Below are positions 33,459-43,379 of a stretch of 64,000 nt of DNA, one piece after another. A program made the translations under genes and the position numbers. This DNA comes from Chrysoporthe austroafricana. Lineage: Eukaryota > Ascomycota > Sordariomycetes > Diaporthales > Cryphonectriaceae. The stretch is taken from assembly GCA_001051155.2 (NCBI GenBank), contig JYIP02000008.1, positions 1,736,001-1,800,000 of the forward strand, given 5' to 3'. The notes beneath the pieces are model-generated. The model saw nothing but the letters and a program-made list of their open reading frames with translations. It did not search any database and was not told the origin of the DNA. Each line of letters starts with the position of its first letter. Position 1 is the first letter of the stretch.

Positions 33459-33514
33459 CCTTTCGTTTCTGTACGGGACTGCCAAATAAATTCCCGTAGC
33501 AGAAACGAGGAAGG
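33459..33514. repeat. Imperfect hairpin CGTTTCTGTACGGGA / TCCCGTA-G-CAGAAACG
   Basis: Arms of 15 bp (33464-33478 and 33492-33507) with one bulged G and a 13-nt loop; outer bases CCTT/AAGG extend it. Could fold in RNA or DNA; no poly-U tract follows, so a terminator is unlikely. Confidence 0.7.
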
Positions 33515-34337
33515 GAAGGCGGGTGCAAACCGGTCTAGTTCGCCCTATTCTAGTTTGCATGGCCCTTCTTTAGGAAGGGCCGGCCCAGAGGTACCCTCTG
33601 CGCCGATGTAGATAGGCAAATACTACCCTGGCGCTCCGATTGCAATTTCCCTGATAATCGTTACGTAGCCAGTAGGGTGCGCCGGGCATAAAGCTGGTGC
33701 TTTCCGCCGTCTATTGAGCCGTTCAGCTGTCCGTTCAGCCGTACGGCTGGCCGTGGCGTAATACTGGTAGCTTTCGTTCACCCCCTTGGAATCCGACCAA
33801 AACAAGGAGCTGGCATGCGCAAAACAAGCCCTCCGGTTGCATTCATTGCCGAATCTGACATTCACGTACTTGCAACGACGAAATGACTCGTTCCCCTGCA
33901 CACACCTTTCCCCCAGGCAACAATGGATCCTTATGCTGCTAATGGAGCGTCATGCTACTCGGGACTCTGACTGAGTGTGAGTCATTTGCTACGTTTCCAT
34001 CCTACTAGGATAAGCGAGCTCACAACAGTAGGAACACACGCATTCGCGACAGGATTGCAATGCCTGCCAACCGCACAAAGCCGCTTTCTTGGCCCATGAA
34101 AGCGTTGCGACAAGAGATCTTCAGTAGCGCGCCCACTCCGGGCACTGGAACTACGCACGTTGGACGGGGTCGAAAGGCAAGGTAGCGCCGCTACTTAAAT
34201 CCGTCTATCGTGAAGACGAAGCATGCGATGCCGGTTTTCTTCTACCATTCGTTCCCATCCCCGCCCGCTTTGTCTTCTAGTAGCGCTGCTGGCCATCTTT
34301 GCGTCCATCCTCCCTTTCCCAGATTCACTTTGACAAT
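33515..34337. other. No supportable gene; leader of the 34338 gene at right end
   Basis: Short frames only. The last ~100 bases are C/T-rich (CATCCTCCCTTTCCCAG), as expected for a fungal promoter/5' leader. Confidence 0.35.
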
Positions 34338-35162
34338 ATGCCTGTGGCCCTTGCGGATCGCGGCCCTGCAACCCAAAACCAAACCGACGATAGCTCGCTA
34401 GCTGCCCCCCGACACATACAGCATACGGACGAAACGCAACCTTCACTCGTACAAACTGGGTTGGCCAACGTCAGGACCCTGTCACCTGCGCACATTCCCG
34501 ACAACCTTGATGTAGATATATTCGATAATTGGAGCGGTATTCATAATGACGCACGCGATCTCGCCGCGTGTTGCCGCAACGGTCTCCCGAATATAGTTTC
34601 GGAGTTGCAACGCCTTGGTTGGGTCCCCGCTTCGTCCTTCGTCTCCGTCGACGGATATCAAAATTTGGACCTCGCCTTTGCCAATGCAATCGAGGATTGG
34701 AAGGCTCAAGTAGGAGCGTCAACCAACAATGCAACTTCTTCGAGTGGGAGTTCAACTTCTTCGAATGGGAGTTCAACTTTTTCGGGTGGGAGTCCAACTC
34801 CTTCGAAAGAGGCTGCAGTACATCCTGATAGCCAAACGACGCTTCTGACAAGATCCACGGCGGAAGAGCCAGCACCACCGCCGCACAGCTACGAAACGCG
34901 CGAGCCCGGAAATCCGTCACTATCTGCCAACTTCTTCTTAGCGGCCGATTCGTAGCGTAACGCCGTGGAAAAGGGCGGTAGCAGTATCGCACAAGCGCAG
35001 GATGGGCCCCGCAAACGTCGGAAGGTGGCAAGCGAGGAGCCTACACGAGAAATCCGCATGACGGGTGGATGGTAGGCAGATGACAAGTATCGTCTGTCGT
35101 ATACGGGAATACAAGTGGGCAACTGGATGCAGGTATTCATTCGCTTTTGGTAGTTGCATTGA
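34338..35162 (+). pseudogene. Unknown Ser-rich, NLS-bearing protein with in-frame TAGs
   Basis: Start ATG 34338 (CAATATGCC) after a C/T-rich leader. 205 open codons contain DARDLAACCRNGLPNIVSEL (helical) and a 21-bp-repeat-encoded Ser/Thr stretch. TAG at 34953 stops it, but the same frame continues with GPRKRRKVASEEP, a good bipartite-like nuclear localisation signal, then TAG at 35073 and 35151 before TGA at 35160. Protein-like sequence on both sides of each TAG suggests a gene of about 274 codons with Gln/Trp codons turned to TAG. No domain recognised. It faces the BCS1-like gene tail to tail. Confidence 0.45.
34732..34807. repeat. 21-bp coding repeat, 3.6 units
   Basis: Unit CAACTTCTTCGAGTGGGAGTT, three full copies plus 13 bases; encodes Ser/Thr/Gly/Asn-rich heptads in the 34338 gene. 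Confidence 0.9.
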
Positions 35163-35220
35163 CGACTGAAACGTACGAAAGAAATCTATCTGATCACTAT
35201 TTACGTCCAATGTTATCTAG

Positions 35221-36726
35221 TCAACCGTTCAGTCCTGGCGCATTGTTTACGTTATCCAATCTGCCTGAATCCTTGGGCGTAGAAGCAGGTGCCTTGTATT
35301 TTTTCCAGTTGCCCGCTTCCTGCAAAGCCTTCTCGGGGCTTCCCGTCCTTTCCAAGATCAAGGATTGAAGAGCAGCGTGACTGAATGCTCTGCCGCCTAC
35401 TGTGCGCCCGAACTCTTCCGCCATCTGCTTTGTTGCGTTCGGGTCCCCTTTGTAGAGGCGGCGAAAGAGGCTGGTGGCCTGTTCATCCATCGCTCGGTCA
35501 AACGAGACCGTCTTATCGATCCGGCCAGCACGGATGAGGGCTTTGTCGATCTTGTGGATGTAGTTCGTGGTCATGATGACGACGCGACCTTCGGCCGCGC
35601 CCACGCCGTCAAGTGCGTTGAGGATGCCGGCGAGCGTAACGCAGGCGTTTCCGCACCCCTCGTTCCCGTTCTCGTTCTCATCCCTTTCATCTCCGGATGG
35701 TGGGTGATGGGCGTCGCGCGAGCCCAGCCCGGCGGCGTCTATATCCTCCAGGAGTAGAATACAGGGACCCGGCAGCTCGCCGAATAGCATGTGTAAAAAG
35801 ACCTCGCTAATGGATTTACCACGAATGTCGAAAATATAGATGGACAGGCCAAATAAGGTCGCCAGGGCAAGCGCTAGGGTCGATTTGCCAGTACCCGGTG
35901 GGCCTTGAAACATATACCCTCGTCGGTACGGCACGGATCTGTCCCTATAGAAATCTTTGCCCAGGAGAAACGCATTGAGGTCGTCCCGAATTTCGTCCCG
36001 GACGTGTTCTTCCATCTCGACCGCATCGAGCGGCCGCGGCGAGATATTCGAGACATGCTTCCAGTTTGGAAAATGTTCCTCGCGTCTGAAAATGGAGATT
36101 TTGTTCTCGGTCGACAACTTGTACTGCGCTATACCATCTTCGACCAGGTCGCGGAGGATTTGGGGGTCTCGCCAGTAACAGCTGATTCTGAGGGTGTTGT
36201 ACTCCACCTCCTGGTTCTGCTGTCCGAAATTGATAACGGTATTGGGACGTGCGCTGCTCCAGTCGAAACGGATCCAGCGGCTTTTGTACGTGATCCAGTG
36301 CGCCCCATCCGCAGGCATCCATTTGGTATCGCATTGTGCCCCAAGAAAGTTGGCGTATCCGTTTTGGAGGGTAGGCCTGTAGCCATCGCTGCCATCCTTA
36401 TATACGGTTCGCACCGTCAATTGTCTCGAGGCAGTCAGTTTATGGTTGCCGATAAAGAATTCCCTTATCGACTCATAGATATCATCTCTGCCGGATACGT
36501 TCATATGTGTCATCTACCGATCATAAACCCAGGCTTGGATCCATGTGATCGCCGGAGAGCAGTATGAGAGACTTGAGAGGAGTGCCCAGCAAGGTAAAAC
36601 GACAGCCGTAATTTTCGCAATGTCGATCCCGATCCTTTCGACGGCGTTGTCGGCGATATTTTGAAACGAAGCAAACTGGCCGCCGAAAGGGGCCAATAAC
36701 GATTCTACGCTCCGCATCGCTGCCAT
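35221..36726 (-). pseudogene. BCS1-like AAA ATPase with a single in-frame stop
   Basis: Minus strand, ATG 36726 (TGTCATGGC). Residues 1-70 include a hydrophobic segment (AVVLPCWALLSSLSY) like the BCS1 membrane anchor; codon 71 (36516-36514) is TAG; 430 codons follow in the same frame. After it: a BCS1 N-terminal-type domain (RWIRFDWSSARPNTV), PRPLDAVEM, GYMFQGPPGTGKSTLALALA (Walker A), CILLLEDIDAAG (Walker B), VVIMTTNYIHKIDKALIRAG (sensor/arginine-finger region), ending TGA at 35221. BCS1 is a mitochondrial inner-membrane AAA chaperone for the Rieske protein; filamentous fungi carry many diverged relatives of unknown role. All catalytic motifs are intact, so it may be only just inactivated, or translation may start at the Met right after the TAG. 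Confidence 0.75.
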
Positions 36727-37672
36727 GACAGACCAATCGTCAACAAAGGAGAGGAAGGCGACCGGATTGAGACCAGGCAGTACACGGCGAAAGCAATGGT
36801 TGAATGCTGCTGTGTACCAAAGCTACATACGTAAGATATGAGCAGACAAAGGAATGCATCAATGGACCAGACCAAAGACGCCGGTACTTATATCATCACA
36901 TTTGCACTGCTCGCAGTGCCTCGTCGCGTCCATGCGAAGCCCCTCCCCCCCCAAAAAAAGGTAGTTGGCATTTTGTGGCTCTGATCTCTCTTCTACATCC
37001 TACCTTTCGGTATGTTTGTTACATGGGTCGTCAAAGGCTTCTGCCAAATTTTCCTTCTTTTCGCTCAAAACGCCTAACGTAATAATAATCCCATCTTGCT
37101 TCATTTTCAATATAGCATATATGCATTACGCTGAAGTGCCAGTCATTACGAGGCACGGCTAGGCTATACGTTATATGGACGTACAAAGCACGAACTTTAC
37201 GCAATACTGCCATAACGTGATATGAATTCGACGTTACACCTATCGCATGACGCATACCACCTTGCTCTGTTTGTGCAACGTCGAGTGCGGACGTGAACCT
37301 GCAGAGGACGGACTCATCGCGCCGATACACCGGCACCCCGGGAACAAGGGGCTTTTGCTTGGAATGGAAAGTAAATGCCACTTATCTCTTGTATCTTTTA
37401 TACCCACTTGGTACGACAAAAGAGCTCCAAATGAGTCACGCCAGCCAATAAGTGCAATTTTTGGATTGATCCTTACGCTACCTCTGATTATCATACGTTT
37501 CCGTATACGGCCTAGTCCTGGTTGATCGTGCCAAGTATGCTTTATAGCTAAGACGGTCGACTTCTTTATTGACAGCCATCTTTTTTCGGCACCTTTTTGG
37601 TAGGTAGGAGGATGACATGCTGCCTCAAGCCGCTACTATCATTACAACGGGTTTCGAGCTTCGATTGCTTAT
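36727..37672. other. No supportable gene; C-run/A-run near 36945
   Basis: Upstream region of the BCS1-like gene. Short frames on both strands without motifs; contains a C-run followed by an A-run (36945-36959). Confidence 0.35.
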
Positions 37673-37718
37673 TGCGTACGGACGTAGAGTGGTTTCTTCC
37701 ATTCTGCGTCCGTACGCA
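37673..37718. repeat. 46-bp palindrome TGCGTACGGACG...CGTCCGTACGCA
   Basis: Perfect 12-bp arms (37673-37684 and 37707-37718); arms extend to 20 bp with two mismatches, leaving a 6-nt loop. Same sequence family as 28137-28177. Confidence 0.85.
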
Positions 37719-37854
37719 TCGCCCCCTCCCAATGAATTGCATCTGAAATACAGCCGCTCGCTATTCAAGAATGCCAATAGGGAACTCCCCGACCAGTATG
37801 CACTATAGGTTACAGTTACGTAGCTAGTTATATTGCAAGATAACTCGACGAGAA

Positions 37855-38211
37855 CTATATAAGCATCGGTACCTTCCAGTAAAGTAAGTGCGCAACGGCA
37901 CATTCCAATATAGGACGATACCTCAATACTTTTTCGTCGTCGCAGACCTGGGACCTGAGTTCGATTACAACCACCCATTCTTTTCCCCAGAGCATCACCT
38001 TAAGAATCTCGACTGTCAGTCGACCAGGAATATTATCGATATTGCGGTAAGTAGGAAGATCGATCTTTCCAGGCACATATTGAATGTCTCGCTGCGGCTT
38101 ATTGAAATAAGAAGCTAAATATAGATCAAGTCCTATATATTTTGTTTCGTACAAATTACAGACTATAAGCCGTAGCTTGAATTCAAAACCTTTCTTCCCG
38201 TTACATATCAA
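37855..38211 (-). CDS. Hypothetical ORF, 118 codons
   Basis: Minus-strand frame with ATG 38211 and balanced amino-acid composition (YIGLDLYLASYFNKPQRDI, PGRLTVEILKVML). No family recognised and no clear splice sites. Could be an exon of a decayed gene. Confidence 0.3.
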   Translation of the reverse strand: MICNGKKGFEFKLRLIVCNLYETKYIGLDLYLASYFNKPQRDIQYVPGKIDLPTYRNIDNIPGRLTVEILKVMLWGKEWVVVIELRSQVCDDEKVLRYRPILECAVAHLLYWKVPMLI

Positions 38212-38277
38212 CTCAGTTTCAACTGTTTATATGGAAAAGCCGTTGGCTAAAGTTATCAGTATATTCGCTTAGCACTT

Positions 38278-38694
38278 TTGGGAATAATTGAGAACTTACC
38301 CAACTCCTGTTATAAGACCGCGGCAAGTACCGGATACCGAAAGGGGCCGGGAGGAAGTAGAGCCCAGATATGGCGGTTTGAAAATGCATACCCAGCGGAA
38401 TATGCGCTCTTAGAAGGGAATGCTAGAAATGAGCGCTTAACGGAAGGTGCTGGAAGTGGGCACCCCAAGGGGAATGCTAGAGGCAGGCGCCCTAAAGGGA
38501 CTGCTAGAAATGGGCGAAGTGCTGGAAGCGAATGCCCTAAGGGGAATGCTGGACGTAAGCGAAATGCTATAGGCTCATTACCAAATGCTTGCATCTCGTC
38601 TTCAATAATAGTCGGAGATAATATCGTAATAGGCTCAAGTCGTTCGCTCTATACGCTATTCCTGCAAGAATGGCTAGAAAAGTTTGGGGAATAA
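38278..38694 (+). CDS. Low-complexity ORF with degenerate Gly-Asn-Ala-Arg repeats
   Basis: Open frame of 138 codons beginning at a TTG, containing degenerate repeats of a ~12-residue unit (PKGNARGRRPKGTARNGR, positions about 38390-38570). Both strands stay open because of the repeat. A real product is doubtful; the repeat itself is clear. Confidence 0.2.
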   Translation: MGIIENLPNSCYKTAASTGYRKGPGGSRAQIWRFENAYPAEYALLEGNARNERLTEGAGSGHPKGNARGRRPKGTARNGRSAGSECPKGNAGRKRNAIGSLPNACISSSIIVGDNIVIGSSRSLYTLFLQEWLEKFGE

Positions 38695-39540
38695 CTTTTC
38701 TCTATCTTGAATCTCGGGAAAGGCTTGAGAATCAAAAAGTCGTAACTGACATAAGAATAGGTAGAGCCGCAGCCTTTTATGCTTGAACGAACTATTCTTG
38801 ACTAATTATGCATCGTTTGCATTCCAAACGAGCTATAATCCAACATAACCACCCTTTATACTCTATAATCACTTTATTTCCTTCCTCTCATTATCTTATG
38901 CTATTGGATCTTAACTATTCCTTGCATTTACTATATTACAAAATCAGATAGACATTTCTCATAACTTACAATTATACTCGTCCTGCTCGAATTCATTACT
39001 CCTCGGTATTACGAGCATATCCTTGAAATAGTATTTGCAGATAGCGTAAGCGCTTGGGACGGTTAGATATTTGGGTTACTATCCGAGCAATTTACGGATT
39101 AATTCAGTAAAACCCTTATATTCATTACCGACCTACCGTTTCGCCGGGCCCAATACCTAGAAAAGCAATTCTTAGCAGCCGCTCTTTCCAGTAGCCAACC
39201 TTGAGAGTATATGGTTATTTAGGGGCCCGGGGATTGCGCCCATACTCTTTTTTTCCCCCCCCCCCCAACTTCCCGACAAACCAAGCGCCGAGCCCTTCCC
39301 ACACTCATATGGTTAAAGCATACAGACACCTTCGATTCCGTAGCTAGCGCTACCGTCATAATACTAGGTGGAAAAGGGGAATGACGTGATACCGCTAGCA
39401 CTAAAATACTGCATGAGGTCAGACATGGATAGAGCCATGGCGCGGATGAATGCATTATACGAATGCGAATGGCAGGTAGAATTCTACGGTTATTATGGAA
39501 TGCGGTTATTCCATGGATAGACGCATATATACTGCACGGC
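38695..39540. other. AT-rich spacer, no supportable gene
   Basis: AT-rich to about 39000, then mixed composition with a T-run/C-run at 39247-39267. No frame with a recognisable motif. Confidence 0.35.
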
Positions 39541-39567
39541 CTGCGTCCGAGCATGAGAAGGACGCAG
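39541..39567. repeat. Hairpin CTGCGTCC...GGACGCAG
   Basis: 8-bp perfect arms with an 11-nt loop, directly at the left edge of the duplicated block that starts near 39570. Confidence 0.7.
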
Positions 39568-39569
39568 CC

Positions 39570-40350
39570 TTCTCCGTGCCTTCTACTGCAATACCTTGGG
39601 CATATTTCGGATGGCTTGTTCAGAAGGGCAGCCAGCCTCCGCCCGTGGCTTGGTCCATTTGTCTAACACGTACCACGTACAGCCAATAGTTCTTCAGCGA
39701 AGTTGTATTGTTCTTTATGCTATACACCTCGGCGATTATTGCTGTCGTAGCAAAATCGCGGGGGGGGGTCGGAGGTCTCGCCAGTAGGACAGCACTAGGG
39801 TAGGCCTTTTTTCTTCAAAACGGAATTTTTCATTTCACATTTCAAATTCTCTTACATAGCGTAAAGTATTATATCATAATCATCGAGATTATCGATGAAT
39901 TCATTATGCATGATCGGATAAAGGAAGCTGACCACGTCGGGATCCTCGTCGTAACCCAACATTGAAGAGCTACTTTCCATGCTACCGTGGGAAACAGAGA
40001 CTCCGGTTGTTCTATTCTTTGCCTTGCCAGCTTCGACAGGGTCCAGCTCTGTACGTTCTCTAAGGCAGAGCATAATTTGCCAGCGCATCATTGCAAAATC
40101 ATCTTTAGCGCTAACAGGGTCACGCCATCCTGCGACGTACTTCCGCCTCTTTGCGTATTACGCCGGCCGAAAACAGAAAGGCAGCGCGTGCACCAGCCAT
40201 CGAAATGCGGCCACAGCTATGCGTGATAGCAGGGTAACGCGGTTTAAAAAAAAAGGCTACCAATTAAGACGCGCAAAAAAATACGAAGGCGGACATTGAG
40301 GAAGTGGAGCATATCGCAATCGTCATGTGCATTACGGAAGAGCGATAATA
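39570..40350. repeat. Duplicated block Y, copy 1 (less mutated)
   Basis: Aligns by eye with 41805-42450 (for example CTGCAATACC, TTCTATTCTTTGCCTT, GGAAGAGCGATAATAGGCC). Differences are mostly G-to-A and C-to-T in copy 2 relative to this copy (TTGGGCATATTTCGGATGGC here, TTAAGCATATTTCGGATAGC there). Copy 1 also contains a stretch around 39790-40000 that is shortened in copy 2. Confidence 0.8.
39852..40158 (-). pseudogene. C-terminal gene fragment inside block Y
   Basis: The minus frame reads YAKRRKYVAGWRDPVSAKDD, FAMMRWQIMLCLRERTELDP, SMESSSSMLGYDEDPDVVSF, ending IILYAM and a stop at 39852. The acidic tail and sensible composition look like the C-terminus of a real protein; an in-frame TAA bounds it upstream. 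No family recognised. The copy in 41805-42450 is more degraded. Confidence 0.4.
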
Positions 40351-40819
40351 GGCCAAAAGCGCGAGCCACGCCACAAGGCGTGGCATAAAGGGCGCGTCAT
40401 AACGCCTGTAGTGAGAAAGCGGATCCTGCTACCGGACGAAACAAAAAGACATATGACGAGGTCGATACTATATTACTAATAAAGCAAAGTGCCAAAAACC
40501 AAGGGTATTGTTTAAGAAGCGCTTATATCCCAGACGTTAGTACCGGTTATATATAGAACCATCAATTGCCGACTTCGCGTTGCCCAGAGCTTCATTTTCA
40601 TTTCGAAGAACGTATGAAGTCGTTACGCTTCGGTACTGGCCGACTTCCAAACGGATCTATATATCCGATATTTTATAAGCGCATACGAAATTCTAGCATT
40701 ATATATCAGTTGCCGACGTTCTTCGATCGTACCATGCAAAAAATCACCTTTTACTAATACGATTATATGTAGGTCCCTATTTCGTAAAAAGTCGTAACCC
40801 CTTCGTTTCCGCCCCAGGC

Positions 40820-41105
40820 TCACCTGGCCGTCCTCGAAGCTTCCATAGCCTCATCCATACTCTCACGCCACTTCCCACCGTATCTCGCCAGGAGGAAGAT
40901 ACACAGGTTCCCGCTGATAAGCGCGAACAGCGCCACCATAGTACACAGCCACCCGACGCCCATAGCGTCCAGCAGCGGCTGCGTCACGACAACGCCCACG
41001 CAGGAGAAGATATTGCGCACGAAGTTGTTCAGCGCCACGCCGCTACTCGACCGCTTGGGCATGAACTCGGTCAGCATGGTAGTGATAGCGCCGAAGACCA
41101 GCATA
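40820..41105 (-). pseudogene. MFS (DHA1-type) transporter, C-terminal fragment
   Basis: Minus frame: HMLVFGAITTMLTEFMPKRS, SSGVALNNFVRNIFSCVGV and WLCTMVALFALISGNLCIFL, with a short cytosolic tail ending TGA at 40820. This is the last ~95 residues (two to three membrane segments) of drug:H+ antiporter-1 type transporters, which have ~500-600 residues and 12 segments. Upstream of about 41105 the frame stays open but the sequence is no longer MFS-like, so the gene is truncated at its 5' side. Confidence 0.7.
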
Positions 41106-41587
41106 TGCCAAAACAGGATGAATGCAAGCCGAGAACACTTCCGCGGTCCAAGATCAACAAGGATAGGTGCGATACAAACTGGAAAAAAGATAAGTGCGAT
41201 ATAAACTTGGGTTTTGCAGCAGTAGTAAATGAACTGTTCGGATTGCTTTGTACGCTGATTAGCATTAATTGCAATTATACGCCTAGGTTGATGAAATTGT
41301 AACGGCAAGCCCATTACCGATTCCGAAGCTTGAATGGCAACCCCAAGCTTTGCAGGAGTTGGAGAAAGAAACAAAGATCTTCCTACTAAAGTTGGTCTAA
41401 GATCAACTGTTTTGTAACGAGCACTATAGTAGCACAAGTACCAAGTATACGAATGGTTTATGCTAGGCCACGGAAATATTGAGAATGGATATATCACAAT
41501 GATCTGGTTGCAAGTATTCGCTATCCGTAATGGATATTCCTGTATTCCTGGTATTCTCGGAGGCAAATAAGAGCGATAGTAACCGGC
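41106..41587. other. Flank of truncated MFS gene, no assignable gene
   Basis: An open minus frame continues from the MFS fragment to 41611, but its sequence shows no transporter motifs; probably unrelated DNA joined at the truncation point. Confidence 0.35.
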
Positions 41588-41795
41588 GAGTGTGTATACC
41601 ATTTTCATCAATCGCTAAGCTTTGCAAGTAGTGGTAAAAACAAAGACGTACCGCCTGGGCGCCTTCTCATCTTCTGCTCCCAGACAGAAGGGGCGCGCCC
41701 GGCCCTTAGCGTCCTCGTCCGCCGCCATACCGCGAAAGCCTTGCCGCGGACCCACGGCGAGAAGATTGGCGAGAGATAGGCTATACCGGACCCTC
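41588..41795. repeat. Dispersed repeat X, copy 1
   Basis: GC-rich block (TCTGCTCCCAGACAGAAGG, GGCGCGCCCGGCCC, GAGAAGATTGGCGAGAGAT) with its flank GAGTGTGTATACCATTTT. Matches 63669-63914 in the same orientation. Confidence 0.85.
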
Positions 41796-41804
41796 AACTG
41801 TCTT

Positions 41805-42450
41805 TGCCCTCCATATACTGCAATACCTTAAGCATATTTCGGATAGCTTGTTCAGAAAAGCAGCCAGCTTCCGCCCGTAGCTTAATCCACTTGTCTAATA
41901 TATATTACGTACAGCTAACAGTTCTTTAGCGAAATTGTATTATTTTTAATGCTATATATTTCGGCGATTATTGCTATCGTAGCAAAATCGGAAAGGGTTC
42001 TTCAAAGCGGAATTTTCCATTTCATATTTCAAGTTCTATGCTATCGTAAGGAACAGAGATTCTGGTTATTCTATTCTTTGCCTTACCAGTTTTCGACAGG
42101 GCCCAGCTCTGTATATTCTCTGCTCTAGGCAAAGCATAATTTGCTAGCGCATTATTACAAAATCCTTTTCAGCATTAACAAAGTCACGCCATCTCGCAAT
42201 ATATTTCCGCCTCTTTGCGTATTATGCCAGTCGAAAACAGAAGGGCAGCGCATACGCCAGCTATCGAAATGCGGCTACAGTTATGCGTAATAGCAGGGTA
42301 ACGCGATAGGAAAAAGAAAAAAGGAAAAAAAAAGGGCTACCAATCAAGATACGGAAAAAATACAAAGGCGGACATTGAAAAGGTGGAACATATCGCAATC
42401 GGCATATGCATTACGGAAGAGCGATAATAGGCCAAAAGCGCGAGCGTTAT
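41805..42450. repeat. Duplicated block Y, copy 2 (RIP-mutated)
   Basis: Second copy of 39570-40350, with predominantly C-to-T and G-to-A changes and an internal loss of about 130 bases. Its right edge (GCCAAAAGCGCGAGCG at about 42448) coincides with the point where copy 1 diverges. Confidence 0.8.
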
Positions 42451-42768
42451 AAAAGCCTGGAAAGGCCCCCTTTCATCTATACAATCATCACAGATATATA
42501 CCATCTCCTCCCTACGCGTATAGCAAAGCATAGCGTCAACCGTCTTATCTTCATATGCCTGGAAATATCGCAAGACAGGCAGAAATTGCTGCACCGATCC
42601 GGATATAATACGCTGCGTGGGTCGACCCCATAGTTCGCGCTGGCCTTGGGTTCGGATAAAAGCAGGCGGCTTATATGCTCGGGATCGAAAGGTAGCAGCC
42701 ACAAGATAGAGCTCTTGCATCAAGAGGTCCTCCGCGCGGGCCAGCCGTCCTCGGAACGGAAGGATCAT
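42450..42768 (-). pseudogene. Possible DUF3716-type Cys-x2-Cys protein fragment
   Basis: Minus frame from ATG 42768 (MILPFRGRLARAEDLLMQEL) with the segment AMLCYTRREEMVYICDDCID followed by ERGPFQAF. The arrangement C-x2-C, then [RG]GPF is like the start of the fungal DUF3716 zinc motif, of which the C-terminal Cys pair is missing. The frame then runs into block Y copy 2 and ends there, so the gene is truncated by that duplication boundary. The family call is tentative. Confidence 0.35.
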
Positions 42769-43379
42769 GAAAAGGCCGGGAACGGGTTAGTAGATAGCGT
42801 TACGGGGATAAAGGGGTTGTTGGCCATCCATGTCAGGTAAGTTGCCTGGAAGAGGGCGAGAAAAGAATGCGAAGGGCATAAAAGCACGACAGGTATTTGG
42901 AAGGGAAGAGGAGAAGGGAGAAGCCCGAGGGAACGACAGGAGAAAGGGCTGGATACCGTTATATATCTGCGCGAGGACAACTCGGCCAGTCCCAATCTGG
43001 GCTAATGCAACGATTAACTATCTGCCCCTTGCCAGCCTGCTTTCGCGGCGGCGACTGCGACGGACTATATTCGAAAAGGATATACCAGATAGTAGAATCC
43101 CTTGCTTTATCCCTTTATTATGCACAAAGAAATATGAAACTACTAAAGAGTCGAGGTCAAACTAATATGTAATGATATAGCAGCCCAAGGCATGGCAGGC
43201 CTTCAATCGCCCTCAAGCGCTTGAAAGGCTTGACCTACTGCTTTTACACTTTTCTTTAGAGCAGTTACCATCTTGTCCTTGCGCAGGAAACATAAGTTCA
43301 CTTATTGCAAATATTTCCGGAACTCGTACTGGGCAGTCTAGTGCCCTCCTCTTCCGAACAGAAGCCTAGTCTAGGATTT
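42769..43379. other. No supportable gene
   Basis: Overlapping short frames on both strands without motifs. Confidence 0.35.

Noticed and set aside
34471..35031. 186-codon minus ORF
   Set aside because: Shadow of the plus-strand 34338 gene; its NSHSKKL repeats are the complement of the 21-bp repeat.
35905..36567. 220-codon plus ORF and the 130-codon plus ORF at 35365-35757
   Set aside because: Antisense shadows of the BCS1-like ATPase, which has all family motifs.
41106..41611. Extension of the MFS gene to a 263-residue protein
   Set aside because: The frame is open but upstream of about 41105 the sequence lacks transporter motifs, so only the C-terminal part is called.
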